NCBI GenBank assembly: GCA_910588505.1
Contig: CAJUPQ010000037.1
Location: 1 to 30,675 of the forward strand
Origin: an uncultured Hungatella sp.
Lineage (GTDB): Bacteria > Bacillota > Clostridia > Lachnospirales > Lachnospiraceae
Direction of reading: 5' to 3'
Length of the DNA: 30,675 nt
Positions within the stretch are counted from its first letter, which is position 1; the number at the start of each line of letters is the position of its first letter. The translations under genes were made by a program, and so were the position numbers. Shown one piece after another: positions 15,156-24,064 of this stretch. The notes beneath the pieces were generated by a model. That model was given only the letters and a program-made list of their open reading frames with translations, was not told where the DNA came from and did not search any database.

Positions 15156-15716
15156 TCACATCAGCCCCATATTCTCAAAAACCTGCTCCAATTTTGCCGG
15201 CATGGCTTCCACCAGTTTCCTGGCCATATGCTCCGGAGCCTCCTCCATACCCCCCAGAATCCACTTCGCTGTCATATACACAGATCCCTGGCAGTACATC
15301 TCCAGAAGAAATCGGATATCCGGCTCCGGCTCCCTCCCTGTCTTTTTCACTATCAACTCCTGATAGAAGTCCAAAATCAGAGCGAAATCGTGCTCTTTCA
15401 CAGAGTTTTGACCATCCGAACGAAACGCGCCCATAAAAAAGGCCTTCTCTTCCCGAATAAACCGAAACTTTTGAGTCAGGCTTTCCTCTACGGTATGACT
15501 GACTCCAATCTCCTCAAAACACGCCAGCACCAGCTTATCAAAATACCAGTTAATAAGATCGTATTTATCAAGAAAATTCCGGTAAAAGGTCTGACGGGCC
15601 ACCCCCGCCCCTTCCACAATATCTTTCACTGTGATTTTGTCCACTGGAGTAATTTTCATACACTCCTTAACCGCCATTGCCAGTTTGTATCTGGTTTTCT
15701 CCTGTTTTTCCATCAT
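15156..15716 (-). CDS. TetR/AcrR family transcriptional regulator
   Basis: The 186-residue protein has an N-terminal TetR helix-turn-helix (about residues 8-56), with KITVKDIVEGAGVARQTFYRNFLDKYDL as the recognition region, split here only for description: VKDIVEGAGVA then RQTFYRNF. The C-terminal part resembles the TetR_C domain of DhaS-like regulators. Its ligand is unknown. It begins 12 bases after the methyltransferase gene and has no strong ribosome binding site close to the ATG (GAGGAG is 18 bases away), so translation may be coupled. fucO lies downstream across a terminator and could be a target, but no operator is evident. Confidence 0.88.
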   Translation of the reverse strand: MMEKQEKTRYKLAMAVKECMKITPVDKITVKDIVEGAGVARQTFYRNFLDKYDLINWYFDKLVLACFEEIGVSHTVEESLTQKFRFIREEKAFFMGAFRSDGQNSVKEHDFALILDFYQELIVKKTGREPEPDIRFLLEMYCQGSVYMTAKWILGGMEEAPEHMARKLVEAMPAKLEQVFENMGLM

Positions 15717-15728
15717 TCACTACTGCTT

Positions 15729-16940
15729 TTATCTCTCCTCACAAACCTGAAACACATAAAATTTCAGATAATATGACTCATCCGCCGCCCACAAGATCGG
15801 GTGGTCCGCTGCCTGGGTCCGGTACTCCACCTGCCGCAGCCTTCTATGTACTCCCGCCGCTGCCTCCCGGATGGTCTTTGTAAAAAGCTCCGGCTCCATA
15901 AAGTGGGAACAGGAGCAGGTGGCCAAAAATCCTCCGTCCCTCACCAGCTTCATACCTCGCAGGTTGATTTCCCGGTAGCCTTTCACCGCCTGTTTCACGG
16001 CATTGCGGGATTTCGTAAAGGCCGGAGGGTCCAGGATCACCACGTCAAACAGCTCCCCCTCACTCTCCAGCTTCGGCAAAAACTCGAACACATCCCCGCA
16101 CACAAACCGAACCCGATCCTCCAACCCGTTGAGCCTGGCATTCTCCCTGGCCTGCTCTACCCCCAGTTGGGAAGCGTCCACCCCGAGAACCGAAACCGCT
16201 CCGTTTATCCCCGCGTTCAGAGCAAAAGAGCCGGTGTGGGTAAAACAGTCCAGTACCTTCTTCCCCTTGCACAGACGCCCCACTGCCTGCCGGTTGTACT
16301 TCTGATCCAGAAAGAATCCTGTCTTCTGCCCGTCCCGCACATCCACCATATAGCGGACCCCATTTTCAACGATCTCCACTTTCGTGTCAAACGCATCCCC
16401 TACAAATCCTTTATACCTCTCCATGCCCTCCTGGAGACGGACCCTGGCATCGCTCCTCTCATAGACGCCCCGGATCTGGATCCCGTCCTCTGCCAAAACC
16501 TCCTTCAGACAGTCCAGGATCACCGGCTTCCACCTGTCGATCCCAAGGGCCAGGGACTCCACCACCAGCACGCCGGAAAATTTGTCCACCACGATCCCTG
16601 GCAGAAAATCCGCCTCCCCGAAGATCACCCGGCAGCTGGATGTGTCCACCGTATCCTTTCGGTAATTCCAGGCATTGCGGACCCGCATCTCAATAAAATC
16701 TCTGTCCACGACCGCGTCCTTTTTCCTGGTCATCATCCGGACCGTAATCTTTGACCTGGTATTGATAAATCCCTGTCCCATAGGATACCCGTCAAAATCC
16801 TCCACCCGGACCATATCCCCCTCTTCAAAGTCACCTGTGATCCGGTCGATCTCATTGTCATAGATCCAGGCTCCCCCTGCTTTCAGGCTTCGGCCCGCTC
16901 CCTTTTTCAAGCTCACTACAGCCATTTCCATTCTAATCAT
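15729..16940 (-). CDS. rlmI: RlmI-type 23S rRNA (cytosine-5) methyltransferase family
   Basis: The 403-residue protein has an N-terminal PUA-type domain (about 5-85), a connecting domain with CRVIFGEADFLPGIVVDKF (split: CRVIFGEAD, FLPGIVVDKF; about 103-121) and a Rossmann methyltransferase domain from about 215, with FLDQKYNRQ, VLDCFTHTGSFALNAG and the catalytic-loop motif VILDPPAFTKSR (about 303-314). In E. coli RlmI methylates C1962 of 23S rRNA using S-adenosylmethionine; the same activity here is likely. The ATG at 16940 overlaps the GNAT stop codon by eight bases; the in-frame ATG at 16931 is better spaced from GAGGA and is an alternative. Confidence 0.88.
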   Translation of the reverse strand: MIRMEMAVVSLKKGAGRSLKAGGAWIYDNEIDRITGDFEEGDMVRVEDFDGYPMGQGFINTRSKITVRMMTRKKDAVVDRDFIEMRVRNAWNYRKDTVDTSSCRVIFGEADFLPGIVVDKFSGVLVVESLALGIDRWKPVILDCLKEVLAEDGIQIRGVYERSDARVRLQEGMERYKGFVGDAFDTKVEIVENGVRYMVDVRDGQKTGFFLDQKYNRQAVGRLCKGKKVLDCFTHTGSFALNAGINGAVSVLGVDASQLGVEQARENARLNGLEDRVRFVCGDVFEFLPKLESEGELFDVVILDPPAFTKSRNAVKQAVKGYREINLRGMKLVRDGGFLATCSCSHFMEPELFTKTIREAAAGVHRRLRQVEYRTQAADHPILWAADESYYLKFYVFQVCEER

Positions 16941-17556
16941 TCCTCACATCCGCGAACAATTCCGATTCATCCTCCACATAATGGACCTCGGAAAGGATCC
17001 AGTAACGGTCAAACCTGCGGATACTCTCATTATCAAAATTCAGCTGATACATCCGAAATGTGACCGGAACATCCTTGGGCTGCCACTGCTCCTCATATGT
17101 ATACTGATAATTCATCCCCAGCCGTCTCATCAGATCTCCGCTGTGAGTGTTTCTCACATCATGAGTTGCGGTGATGTAAGAAAATCCATCCTCCCGAAGC
17201 TGCCTGACCACCGCCTCGGCAGCTTCGGTCATGATCCCCTTATGCCAGAACTCCTTCCGAAGCCCGTAGCCCAGGTCATAGCTCTCATCCGTGCTCACAT
17301 GTACATATCCCACAGGAACATTGTCATTCTTTAAGCAGACCGCATATCGGTATCCCCGGGGCTTTCTGTACTCCCGGGCATAGGCCTCCTCATACAAAGT
17401 TTTTGCCTCCTCCATCGTCTCAATAGGGAACCATGGCAGAAACGTATTCACCTCCGGGTCTTTATAAATCTCCAGGATAGCCTCAATATCATTCTCCGTA
17501 AACTTCCGCAGTATCAGCCGCTCTGTCTCTAAAACCGGTGTATTATTTAACCTCAT
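16933..17556 (-). CDS. GNAT family N-acetyltransferase (RimJ/RimL-like)
   Basis: This 207-residue protein begins with the typical LETERLILRKFTENDIEAI and continues with strands and the acetyl-CoA loop region (DLGYGLRKEFWHKGIMTEAAEA, here GLRKEFWHKGIMTEA, about 94-108). These fit the RimJ/RimL-like branch of GNAT transferases, which acetylate protein N-termini or small molecules; the substrate is unknown. It sits between the S41 protease (60-base gap) and the methyltransferase (8-base overlap), so it is part of the same operon. The residues after about 160 (NFDNESIRRFDRYWILSEVHY) form an extra C-terminal segment. Confidence 0.85.
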   Translation of the reverse strand: MRLNNTPVLETERLILRKFTENDIEAILEIYKDPEVNTFLPWFPIETMEEAKTLYEEAYAREYRKPRGYRYAVCLKNDNVPVGYVHVSTDESYDLGYGLRKEFWHKGIMTEAAEAVVRQLREDGFSYITATHDVRNTHSGDLMRRLGMNYQYTYEEQWQPKDVPVTFRMYQLNFDNESIRRFDRYWILSEVHYVEDESELFADVRND

Positions 17557-17616
17557 GTCCTCTTTCTCCGTCCTCTATTCTGTGCTCCGTGATGTCATCT
17601 GATACGAACTTCCTGT

Positions 17617-18942
17617 CTATTTCAGCGCCTCGATGGCGGCCAAAAGCTGATTATCTTCGCTCTTTTCCACAACTGCTTTTGTCCTTAACTCCTCGTCAAG
17701 CTCCACCTCCACATCTGGCGTCAGCCCCACCTGATGAAGGTCAAATCCGCTGGGGGTGTAGTAATGGGCTGTAGTCAGTTTAATAGCCGTCCCGTCCCCC
17801 AGAGGGATCAGATTCTGCACGATCCCCTTGCCAAAGGTCTGGGTCCCCACCACGATCCCCGCCTCATAGTCCTGAATCGCCCCCGTAAACACTTCGGAAG
17901 CGCTGGCCGAGTTCCCGTTGACCAGCACTGCCATGGGCACTTCGATCTCATGGCCGTCCCTCTTGGGGAACTCATCGTTTTTATAACCGTAATCGCTGTC
18001 ATACTTCAGCTTTCCGTTCTCGCAGTAATACCGGTCCCCCTTGCCGTCCTTGTCCTCCGTGTACAGCAGCAGCCCGTCCATCTTATCCTCCGGAAGCACG
18101 TAGGCAAGCATCTCCACCACGCCGTCAAGAACGCCCCCCGGATTGTCCCGAAGGTCTATGACCAGCTTCTCCATGCCCTGGGACTCCAGATCCTCCACCG
18201 CCTCCTTAAACTGCTGGCTGGTGACAGAATCAAACTGCATCACATACACATAGCCGATGTTATCCTCCAGCATCTCATGCTCCACCGTAGGCACCTCGAT
18301 CTGCCGCCGCTCAATGGTCAGCTCCACCTCCTCGTTAGCGTCTCCCCGCAGCACGGTGATCTTCACCTTGCTGCCTTCCTCGCCGCGGATATAGTTGCTC
18401 ACCAGAAGATCCAGCTCCATGCCGGCCACATCTTCCCCGCCTACTTTGTAGATGATATCCCCCGGAAGCATCCCCGCCTCAAAAGACGGAGCCCCCTCAA
18501 ACACCTTGGTCACTGTGGCGATCCCCGTAGAACGATTTTGGGAAACCATGGCTCCGATCCCACAGTACTCGCCGGAGGTATCCTCCAGCATGGAAGCATA
18601 ATCCTCCTCATTATAGTAGACCGAATACGGGTCATTGAGACCATACATCAGCCCCAGATAGATGCCGTCCTCCACAGCCTCGGGATCCTCATCAAACAGA
18701 TAGTACTGCTTTATGATATCCTGAATATAATTCATCTTGGAATTGATCTCACCAAAGTTTAAATCCCCCTCCTCCAAAACCGGGAGATCCTCCTCCACCA
18801 GTCTGGCCTGACTGGGGTCATCCATCACCGCCTTCCCGATAAGAAAAATGCCTGCGGACACTCCCACAATCACCAGACCGGAAAACGCCATCACAAGCGC
18901 TCCCACCAGGAATCCTTTCCAAAATTTATTTTTACTCTCCAT
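17617..18942 (-). CDS. S41 family C-terminal processing protease (CtpA/CtpB type)
   Basis: The 441-residue protein has an N-terminal membrane anchor (about 12-37), a PDZ domain (about 130-215; GIGAMV, GMLPGDIIYKVGGEDV), and a C-terminal S41 serine protease domain. The nucleophile lies in GNSASASE (343-350) and the general-base Lys372 in TFGKG, with LRDNPGG upstream. It is predicted to cut proteins outside the membrane. Its position after ftsE-ftsX fits the usual Firmicutes ftsEX-hydrolase-ctp order, but the peptidoglycan hydrolase that normally sits between ftsX and ctp is missing here; only 70 bases separate them. GAGGAG is 10 bases before the ATG. Confidence 0.93.
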   Translation of the reverse strand: MESKNKFWKGFLVGALVMAFSGLVIVGVSAGIFLIGKAVMDDPSQARLVEEDLPVLEEGDLNFGEINSKMNYIQDIIKQYYLFDEDPEAVEDGIYLGLMYGLNDPYSVYYNEEDYASMLEDTSGEYCGIGAMVSQNRSTGIATVTKVFEGAPSFEAGMLPGDIIYKVGGEDVAGMELDLLVSNYIRGEEGSKVKITVLRGDANEEVELTIERRQIEVPTVEHEMLEDNIGYVYVMQFDSVTSQQFKEAVEDLESQGMEKLVIDLRDNPGGVLDGVVEMLAYVLPEDKMDGLLLYTEDKDGKGDRYYCENGKLKYDSDYGYKNDEFPKRDGHEIEVPMAVLVNGNSASASEVFTGAIQDYEAGIVVGTQTFGKGIVQNLIPLGDGTAIKLTTAHYYTPSGFDLHQVGLTPDVEVELDEELRTKAVVEKSEDNQLLAAIEALK

Positions 18943-19012
18943 AACCAGTTAACTCCTCTCACCGCGCCCCGGTATAACCCATATAAACCTAATATCTCCA
19001 TTTACCCCTGCA

Positions 19013-19921
19013 TTATACCTTCAAATGCTTCCTTATGGTAAAGAAACTTGCAAAAAATCCGATCCCCAGCCCCAAAAGCACTGCCACAACCGCCATATAA
19101 GGAAAGATATCGCTAAGAGGCAGAAACTGAAAGATCCGGGAAAGGATCTGAAACTTGGTGGTCAGATACCCTACGGAGCGCATATACAGATAATACATTC
19201 CCACCAGCGGGATGCCTGCTCCCATAAGACCCATGATAATACCTTCAACCACAAAGGGCGCCCGGATCATATAGTCCGTAGCCCCGATATACCGCATGAT
19301 CTCATTCTCCCGTTTTCGAAAGGAAGCCGCCACATTGATGGTATTGCTGATCAGGAACACAGAAACCGCCAAAAGCACGCCGATGATCACCAGGGACAAG
19401 ATTCCGATCACCGCGTTAAAGCTGCTTAATCCCGCCGCCGCGCTGTTGGAATAATTAACCTCCCGAACCCCCTCTAACTGCTGTAAGTAAGCCACCACCT
19501 GGTCCTGTGTGGTGATATCGTGGAGAAACACCTGGTAGGACGCAGACCCTGCCAGGGGATTGTCATCCGCAAACCCCTCCGCCAGTTCCTCATGGCCGGA
19601 AAAATAGTCATTCTTCATGCTCTCCCACGCCTCGGAGGCCGACGTAAACTGAATCTCGCTGACCTCCTCCCTCTGGCCGATCTTAGCTCCGATCCCCTTG
19701 ATCTCATCCTCCGTCAGATTCTCGTCAAAAAACACGGTGATACCGATGGTCCCCTCCACATTGTCCACCACATGCTGGATGTTGGCCACAATGCTGAAGA
19801 ACAAACAAAATAAAAAAATACACGCAGAAATCGTTGCCACAGATGCCAGAGAAAACCAGATATTTCTGCATATATTTTTAATACCCTCTTTAAAACAATA
19901 CCAAAATGTACTAATCCTCAT
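19013..19921 (-). CDS. ftsX: Cell-division ABC transporter permease FtsX
   Basis: FtsX, the membrane partner of FtsE, activates peptidoglycan hydrolases at the division or elongation site instead of moving a substrate. The protein of about 302 residues has one N-terminal membrane helix (about 22-43), a large external domain (about 45-160) that would bind the hydrolase or its adaptor, then three C-terminal helices. The ATG at 19921 overlaps the ftsE stop codon by 11 bases (ATGAGGATTAG) and begins with the family-typical MRISTFWYCFKEGIKNI; the upstream ATG at 19945 lies inside ftsE and is less likely. Confidence 0.95.
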   Translation of the reverse strand: MRISTFWYCFKEGIKNICRNIWFSLASVATISACIFLFCLFFSIVANIQHVVDNVEGTIGITVFFDENLTEDEIKGIGAKIGQREEVSEIQFTSASEAWESMKNDYFSGHEELAEGFADDNPLAGSASYQVFLHDITTQDQVVAYLQQLEGVREVNYSNSAAAGLSSFNAVIGILSLVIIGVLLAVSVFLISNTINVAASFRKRENEIMRYIGATDYMIRAPFVVEGIIMGLMGAGIPLVGMYYLYMRSVGYLTTKFQILSRIFQFLPLSDIFPYMAVVAVLLGLGIGFFASFFTIRKHLKV

Positions 19922-20594
19922 GAATAAATCCGCCTTCCTCATCACTTATGATACAGCCTCTGTCCATGGTTATGACCCGCTTCTGCATCATATTCACAAG
20001 CTCGTTGCTGTGGGTTACCACGATCACCGTAGTTCCCTTCTGATTGATAAGGTCCAGCAGCCTCATGATCTCAATGGCATTGTCGTGGTCCAGGTTTCCT
20101 GTGGGCTCGTCGGCCAAAAGCACCTCCGGGCGGTTAATCAGGGCTCTGGCAATGGCAACCCTCTGCTGCTCCCCTCCCGACAGCTGCTGAGGATAATACT
20201 TATACTTGGCGGACAGACCCACCAGCTGAAGCATGTTGGGAACCCGCTCTTTCATCTTCCTTGTGGAGGCCCCGATCACCCTCTGGGCAAAGGCCACGTT
20301 CTCATATACCGTCTTATCCTTCAAAAGACGGAAATCCTGGAACACCACCCCCAGCCTTCTGCGGTACTTTGGGACATATCTCCTGGGCATTTTGCCCAGG
20401 TTCATGTCATTGACCACGATCTTGCCGGAAGTGGGTTCCACCTCCTTCAAAAGCATCTTCAAAAGCGTGGACTTTCCAGACCCGCTCCTTCCTATGATAA
20501 ACACAAACTCTCCATCCTCAATGGAAATATTGATGTTCCTGAGAGCTTTGTTGCCGGTATCGTAAGTTTTGCATACATTTGTAATCTCTATCAT
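19911..20594 (-). CDS. ftsE: Cell-division ATP-binding protein FtsE
   Basis: FtsE is the cytoplasmic ATPase of the FtsEX complex. The 227-residue protein has Walker A GRSGSGKST (35-43), the signature LSGGEQQRVAIARAL (about 138-152), Walker B EVLLADEPTGNLD (about 158-170) and H-loop VTHS (about 195-198). Length and sequence are typical. It overlaps ftsX by 11 bases and is preceded 31 bases upstream by the CdaR-like regulator gene, so all may be co-transcribed from the region before 21714. Confidence 0.97.
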   Translation of the reverse strand: MIEITNVCKTYDTGNKALRNINISIEDGEFVFIIGRSGSGKSTLLKMLLKEVEPTSGKIVVNDMNLGKMPRRYVPKYRRRLGVVFQDFRLLKDKTVYENVAFAQRVIGASTRKMKERVPNMLQLVGLSAKYKYYPQQLSGGEQQRVAIARALINRPEVLLADEPTGNLDHDNAIEIMRLLDLINQKGTTVIVVTHSNELVNMMQKRVITMDRGCIISDEEGGFIHED

Positions 20595-20625
20595 GTGTTC
20601 GTTAGTCCTTCTTATCTCTGTTTCT

Positions 20626-21714
20626 CTAAAAATCCGAATTTTCCATATACTTCATGTATTTCACCACCATAAGAGCGATCTTAAACGTGATGGCGTCCTC
20701 AAAAATGCGCAGATCAAGCCCTGTACTCTTCTGCAGCTTGTCCAGCCGGTACACCAGCGTGTTCCTGTGAATGTAAAGCTGCCTGGAAGTCTCCGATACA
20801 TTGAGACTATTCTCAAAAAACTTGTTAATGGTAGTCAGCGTCTCATCGTCAAACTCATCAGGAGACTTGCCGTCAAAGATCTCCTTGATGAACATGCGGC
20901 ACAAAGGCAGAGGCAGCTGATAGATCAGGCGCCCGATGCCCAGCTTATTATAAGCGATGACATTCTTGTCGCTGTAGAAGATCTTCCCCACATCCAGAGC
21001 CATCTTGGCCTCTTTGTAGGACCGGGATACCTCCTTGATCTCACCCACCACTGTGCCGAAAGCCACGTGAACCTTTGTCATGGCCTCTGTGTTCAGCATA
21101 TCCAGAACCATGTTGGCGGTCTTCTCCAGGTCGTCGTAGGTCTCCCCCGGCTTTACCTCCTTCACCAGGATGATATTCTTCTCATCCACTGCTGTGATAA
21201 AGTCCTTGGTCTTGCTGGCAAACAGGCTCCTCACCGTCTCCAGCGCGTTGGTATCTTTCTCGTGCTTTGTCTCGATAATATAGACCACCCGCTTTACACT
21301 GGTCTCAATGTGAAGTTTTTTGGCCCGGTTGTAGATGTCCACCAGAAGCAGGTTGTCAAGAAGAAGGTTCTTAATAAAGTTATCCTTGTCAAAGCGCTCT
21401 TTGTAGGCTACAAGAAGATTCTGGATCTGGAACGCTGCCAGCTTCCCCACCATATACGCATCATCGCTGCCGCCTTTGGCCAGCAGAATATATTCCAACT
21501 GGTGCTCATCAAACACCTTAAAGAACTGATATCCCTGGATCACCTGACTGTCTGCCGGAGAATCTACAAAAATAAGGATAGAGTTTTCATATTCTTCTGC
21601 ATCGGGAAATGTGGTGGCCAGAACCTTGCCTTCCGTGTCGCAGACACAGAGATCGATTCGTGTTATACCTTTCAGGCCTTCAATCGTTGTCTGAAGTATC
21701 TGGTTTGAAATCAT
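20626..21714 (-). CDS. CdaR/PucR-like transcriptional regulator
   Basis: The 362-residue protein ends with a PucR-type helix-turn-helix (about 305-345; SETSRQLYIHRNTLVYRLDKL, key part YIHRNTLVYRLDKLQ) typical of CdaR and PucR regulators. A middle GGDEF-like region (about 160-275) and an N-terminal sensing part (about 1-130) match the sugar-diacid-regulator layout, but no ligand is evident. CdaR itself controls glucarate and galactarate use; here the neighbours are ftsE, ftsX and the S41 protease, so its target may be different. AAGGAG is eight bases before the ATG and it lies 31 bases before ftsE, suggesting co-transcription. Confidence 0.85.
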   Translation of the reverse strand: MISNQILQTTIEGLKGITRIDLCVCDTEGKVLATTFPDAEEYENSILIFVDSPADSQVIQGYQFFKVFDEHQLEYILLAKGGSDDAYMVGKLAAFQIQNLLVAYKERFDKDNFIKNLLLDNLLLVDIYNRAKKLHIETSVKRVVYIIETKHEKDTNALETVRSLFASKTKDFITAVDEKNIILVKEVKPGETYDDLEKTANMVLDMLNTEAMTKVHVAFGTVVGEIKEVSRSYKEAKMALDVGKIFYSDKNVIAYNKLGIGRLIYQLPLPLCRMFIKEIFDGKSPDEFDDETLTTINKFFENSLNVSETSRQLYIHRNTLVYRLDKLQKSTGLDLRIFEDAITFKIALMVVKYMKYMENSDF

Positions 21715-21768
21715 AGTACACTCTCCTTTTTTGTAAATTTACCCTTATACTATCTTATAGCAAAAAAG

Positions 21769-21803
21769 AAAAAAAAGCAAGCAAGTATATCACTTGCCTG
21801 CTT
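21769..21803 (-). terminator. Terminator after the msmK/ugpC gene
   Basis: AAGCAGGCAAG pairs with CTTGCTTGCTT (21803-21793 and 21785-21775, one G-U pair) with a 7-base loop and a long U tract on the minus strand. It separates the ABC ATPase from the CdaR-ftsEX unit. Confidence 0.88.
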
Positions 21804-21843
21804 TATTTTTCTTTTTATAAAATCGAACCTGTATTAAAATACA

Positions 21844-22956
21844 CTAGTTGACGATAATCTGCTCCGTATCCTTGTTGAATACATGGATCTTGCTCAGGTC
21901 AAGAGCCAGTCTCACGGTATCGCCTACTCTGGCAGACGTACGCGGATTTACTCTTGCGGTAAAGTTGGACTCCTCTACATCAAAGTACAGGAACACCTCT
22001 GCGCCCAGAAGCTCGTATACGCGGACAGTTGCCTCGATCACGCTCTTTGGAGAAGCATCCAGCCAATTCTGATCGTCATGCAGATCCTCGGGACGGATAC
22101 CCAGGGTAACTGTCTTTCCAATGTATCCCTCTGCGTCCAGAACTTTTCCTTTCTCCGCCGGAAGGGAGATGGTATGATTGCCAAAGGTAAGGGTAACGTC
22201 AGAACCTTCCTTGCCGACCTTCGCGTCCACCATGTTCATCTGAGGAGCTCCGATGAACCCTGCGACGAACTTGTTACATGGCTTGTCATACAGATTCTGG
22301 GGAGAATCCACCTGCTGAACAACGCCGTCCTTCATAACTACGATCCTGGTACCCAGGGTCATGGCCTCGGTCTGGTCATGGGTTACGTAGATGATGGTTG
22401 CCTGCAGTCTCTGATGCAGCTTGGAGATCTCGATACGCATCTGGCCTCTCAGCTTAGCGTCCAGGTTGGACAGCGGCTCATCCATAAGGAATACCTTGGG
22501 GTTACGCACGATGGCACGTCCCATGGCAACACGCTGTCTCTGACCACCGGAAAGGGCCTTGGGCTTACGGTCTAACAAATGCTCCAGATCAAGGATCCTG
22601 GCTGCCTCGTGAACCAGCTTGTCGATCTCCTCCTTGGGAGTCTTTCTCAGCTTCAGACCGAACGCCATATTGTCATATACGGACATATGAGGATACAGAG
22701 CGTAGTTCTGGAATACCATGGCGATATCCCTGTCCTTGGGCTCCACATCATTAACCAGCTTGCCATCAATGTACAGTTCGCCGGAAGAGATATCCTCCAG
22801 ACCTGCCACCATACGAAGGGTTGTGGACTTACCACAGCCTGATGGGCCTACGAAGATGATGAACTCCTTGTCAGCAATCTCCAAGTTAAAATCTTTTACT
22901 GCCACAAACCCGTTAGGATAGGATTTTGTTACATTCTTTAATGACAGACTAGCCAT
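21844..22956 (-). CDS. Sugar ABC transporter ATP-binding protein, MsmK/UgpC family
   Basis: This 370-residue ATPase energises import of carbohydrates by several permease/binding-protein sets in many Firmicutes (MsmK, MalK, UgpC class). Walker A GPSGCGKST is at 37-45, the signature LSGGQRQRVAMGRAI at about 134-148, Walker B VFLMDEPLSNLD near 154-165 and H-loop THD near 191-193, followed by a C-terminal TOBE/regulatory domain (about 240-370) as in MalK. No permease or binding-protein gene lies beside it, so it is probably a shared ATPase. The ATG at 22956 has AGGAGG eight bases upstream; a TTG two codons earlier is less likely. Confidence 0.93.
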   Translation of the reverse strand: MASLSLKNVTKSYPNGFVAVKDFNLEIADKEFIIFVGPSGCGKSTTLRMVAGLEDISSGELYIDGKLVNDVEPKDRDIAMVFQNYALYPHMSVYDNMAFGLKLRKTPKEEIDKLVHEAARILDLEHLLDRKPKALSGGQRQRVAMGRAIVRNPKVFLMDEPLSNLDAKLRGQMRIEISKLHQRLQATIIYVTHDQTEAMTLGTRIVVMKDGVVQQVDSPQNLYDKPCNKFVAGFIGAPQMNMVDAKVGKEGSDVTLTFGNHTISLPAEKGKVLDAEGYIGKTVTLGIRPEDLHDDQNWLDASPKSVIEATVRVYELLGAEVFLYFDVEESNFTARVNPRTSARVGDTVRLALDLSKIHVFNKDTEQIIVN

Positions 22957-23031
22957 TCTCAATTCCTCCTGTTATATAGAAAGTGTAATATGGGGAAGTC
23001 CCTTTTTGTTGTTAAGTGTATCATACACGAA

Positions 23032-23046
23032 TTGCAAACGTATTAC
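23032..23046 (+). promoter_or_regulatory. Possible catabolite response element (cre)
   Basis: TTGCAAACGTATTAC resembles the CcpA cre consensus WTGNAANCGNWNNCW with one mismatch. It lies 76 bases before the ABC ATPase gene. The promoter itself is not clear, so this is tentative. Confidence 0.3.
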
Positions 23047-23154
23047 CATATTGTAAATTACCAAAATCCTTTTTTTTATTTGGCTAATCTGTATATCGTT
23101 TTTTTTTCGGGTCCAAAAACACAAAACTTTGCACAGTTTTTAAAATCTTTTATG

Positions 23155-23994
23155 TTAATATTCGATAAAGCCCTCTCCAAACACCTCCCGGACATCCGTG
23201 ACGATGACAAAAGCTCTTTTGTCAAATTCTGCCACAATCTCCCTCAATGTGACGATCTCTTTTTTTGACACCACGCAGAACAGCACTTTTTTTGCCTGCC
23301 CTGAGTACATGCCAGCTCCGTTCAGGGCCGTGACGCCTCTGTCCATCCTGGTCATCACCGCCTGGGCGATCTCCTGATATTTATCAGAGATGATGTAAGC
23401 CTGCTTGGAAAATTTCAGACCCTCCAGGATGCCGTCAGACACCTTTGCCGTGGCGTAGATGGCGATGAGCGCGTAAAGAGCGTACCGGATTCCAAAAACC
23501 ATTGCACCCAAAAGCACCACCAGGCCGTCCAGAACCTGCATGATCTGGGCGATGGAATAGTGCTTTAGCTTTCTCTGGATAAGGGCTGCCAGCATATCCG
23601 TGCCTCCGGTGGTGGCCTGAAATAAAAAGATAAGCCCGGTGCCCGCCCCACACACGATCCCGCCAAACAGAGAAGTGAGAAACAGATCGTCAGTCAAAAA
23701 CGCCATCTCCGGGATCACCAAAAGTGAGACGGACAGCGCCGCCGTGGCAGCCAAAGTCCGCTTGATAAAACGCCATCCTTTTAGCTTCCACGCCGCCAAA
23801 AATAAAGGGATGTTGCACAGGGTATTAGTAAGCCACAGCGGAACGCCGGCCACGCTCTTCATGACAATGGCGATACCCGTGACGCCGCCTGTAACCAGGT
23901 TAATGGGATCATAAAGATTTTTAATGGCAAATCCCATAATAAACGCCCCAAGAATAATAAGCGCGTAGTCCACAAAAACGGATTGTCTTTTCAC
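23155..23994 (-). CDS. YitT family membrane protein (DUF161 + DUF2179)
   Basis: The 279-residue protein has five to six membrane segments in the first 200 residues (DYALIILGAFIMGFAIKNLYDP pattern, GGVTGIAIV, GAGTGLIFLFQATTGGTDM core) and a C-terminal cytoplasmic DUF2179 domain (from about 205). The YitT family is widespread in Firmicutes; its biochemical role is unclear, although transport has been suggested. The start chosen is GTG at 23994 with AGGAG six bases upstream; an upstream ATG at 24105 lies inside the methyltransferase gene. It is the last gene of the thioesterase-cvfB-methyltransferase operon. Confidence 0.88.
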   Translation of the reverse strand: MKRQSVFVDYALIILGAFIMGFAIKNLYDPINLVTGGVTGIAIVMKSVAGVPLWLTNTLCNIPLFLAAWKLKGWRFIKRTLAATAALSVSLLVIPEMAFLTDDLFLTSLFGGIVCGAGTGLIFLFQATTGGTDMLAALIQRKLKHYSIAQIMQVLDGLVVLLGAMVFGIRYALYALIAIYATAKVSDGILEGLKFSKQAYIISDKYQEIAQAVMTRMDRGVTALNGAGMYSGQAKKVLFCVVSKKEIVTLREIVAEFDKRAFVIVTDVREVFGEGFIEY

Positions 23995-24064
23995 TGTTCT
24001 CTCCTTTTCTACAAAAAGAGCAGCACGCCCAAATCTGTGCTGCCCTGTAAATCTCCATGGGGGA

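Noticed and set aside
15801..16754. Plus-strand frame of 317 codons opposite the RlmI-type gene
   Set aside because: Antisense shadow of a gene with catalytic motifs on the other strand.
17734..18762. Plus-strand frame of 342 codons opposite the S41 protease
   Set aside because: Antisense shadow, rich in His and Leu without domain pattern.
20569..21708. Long plus-strand frame of 379 codons opposite the CdaR-like gene
   Set aside because: It is an antisense shadow of a well supported gene; the low stop frequency comes from the codon bias of the real gene.
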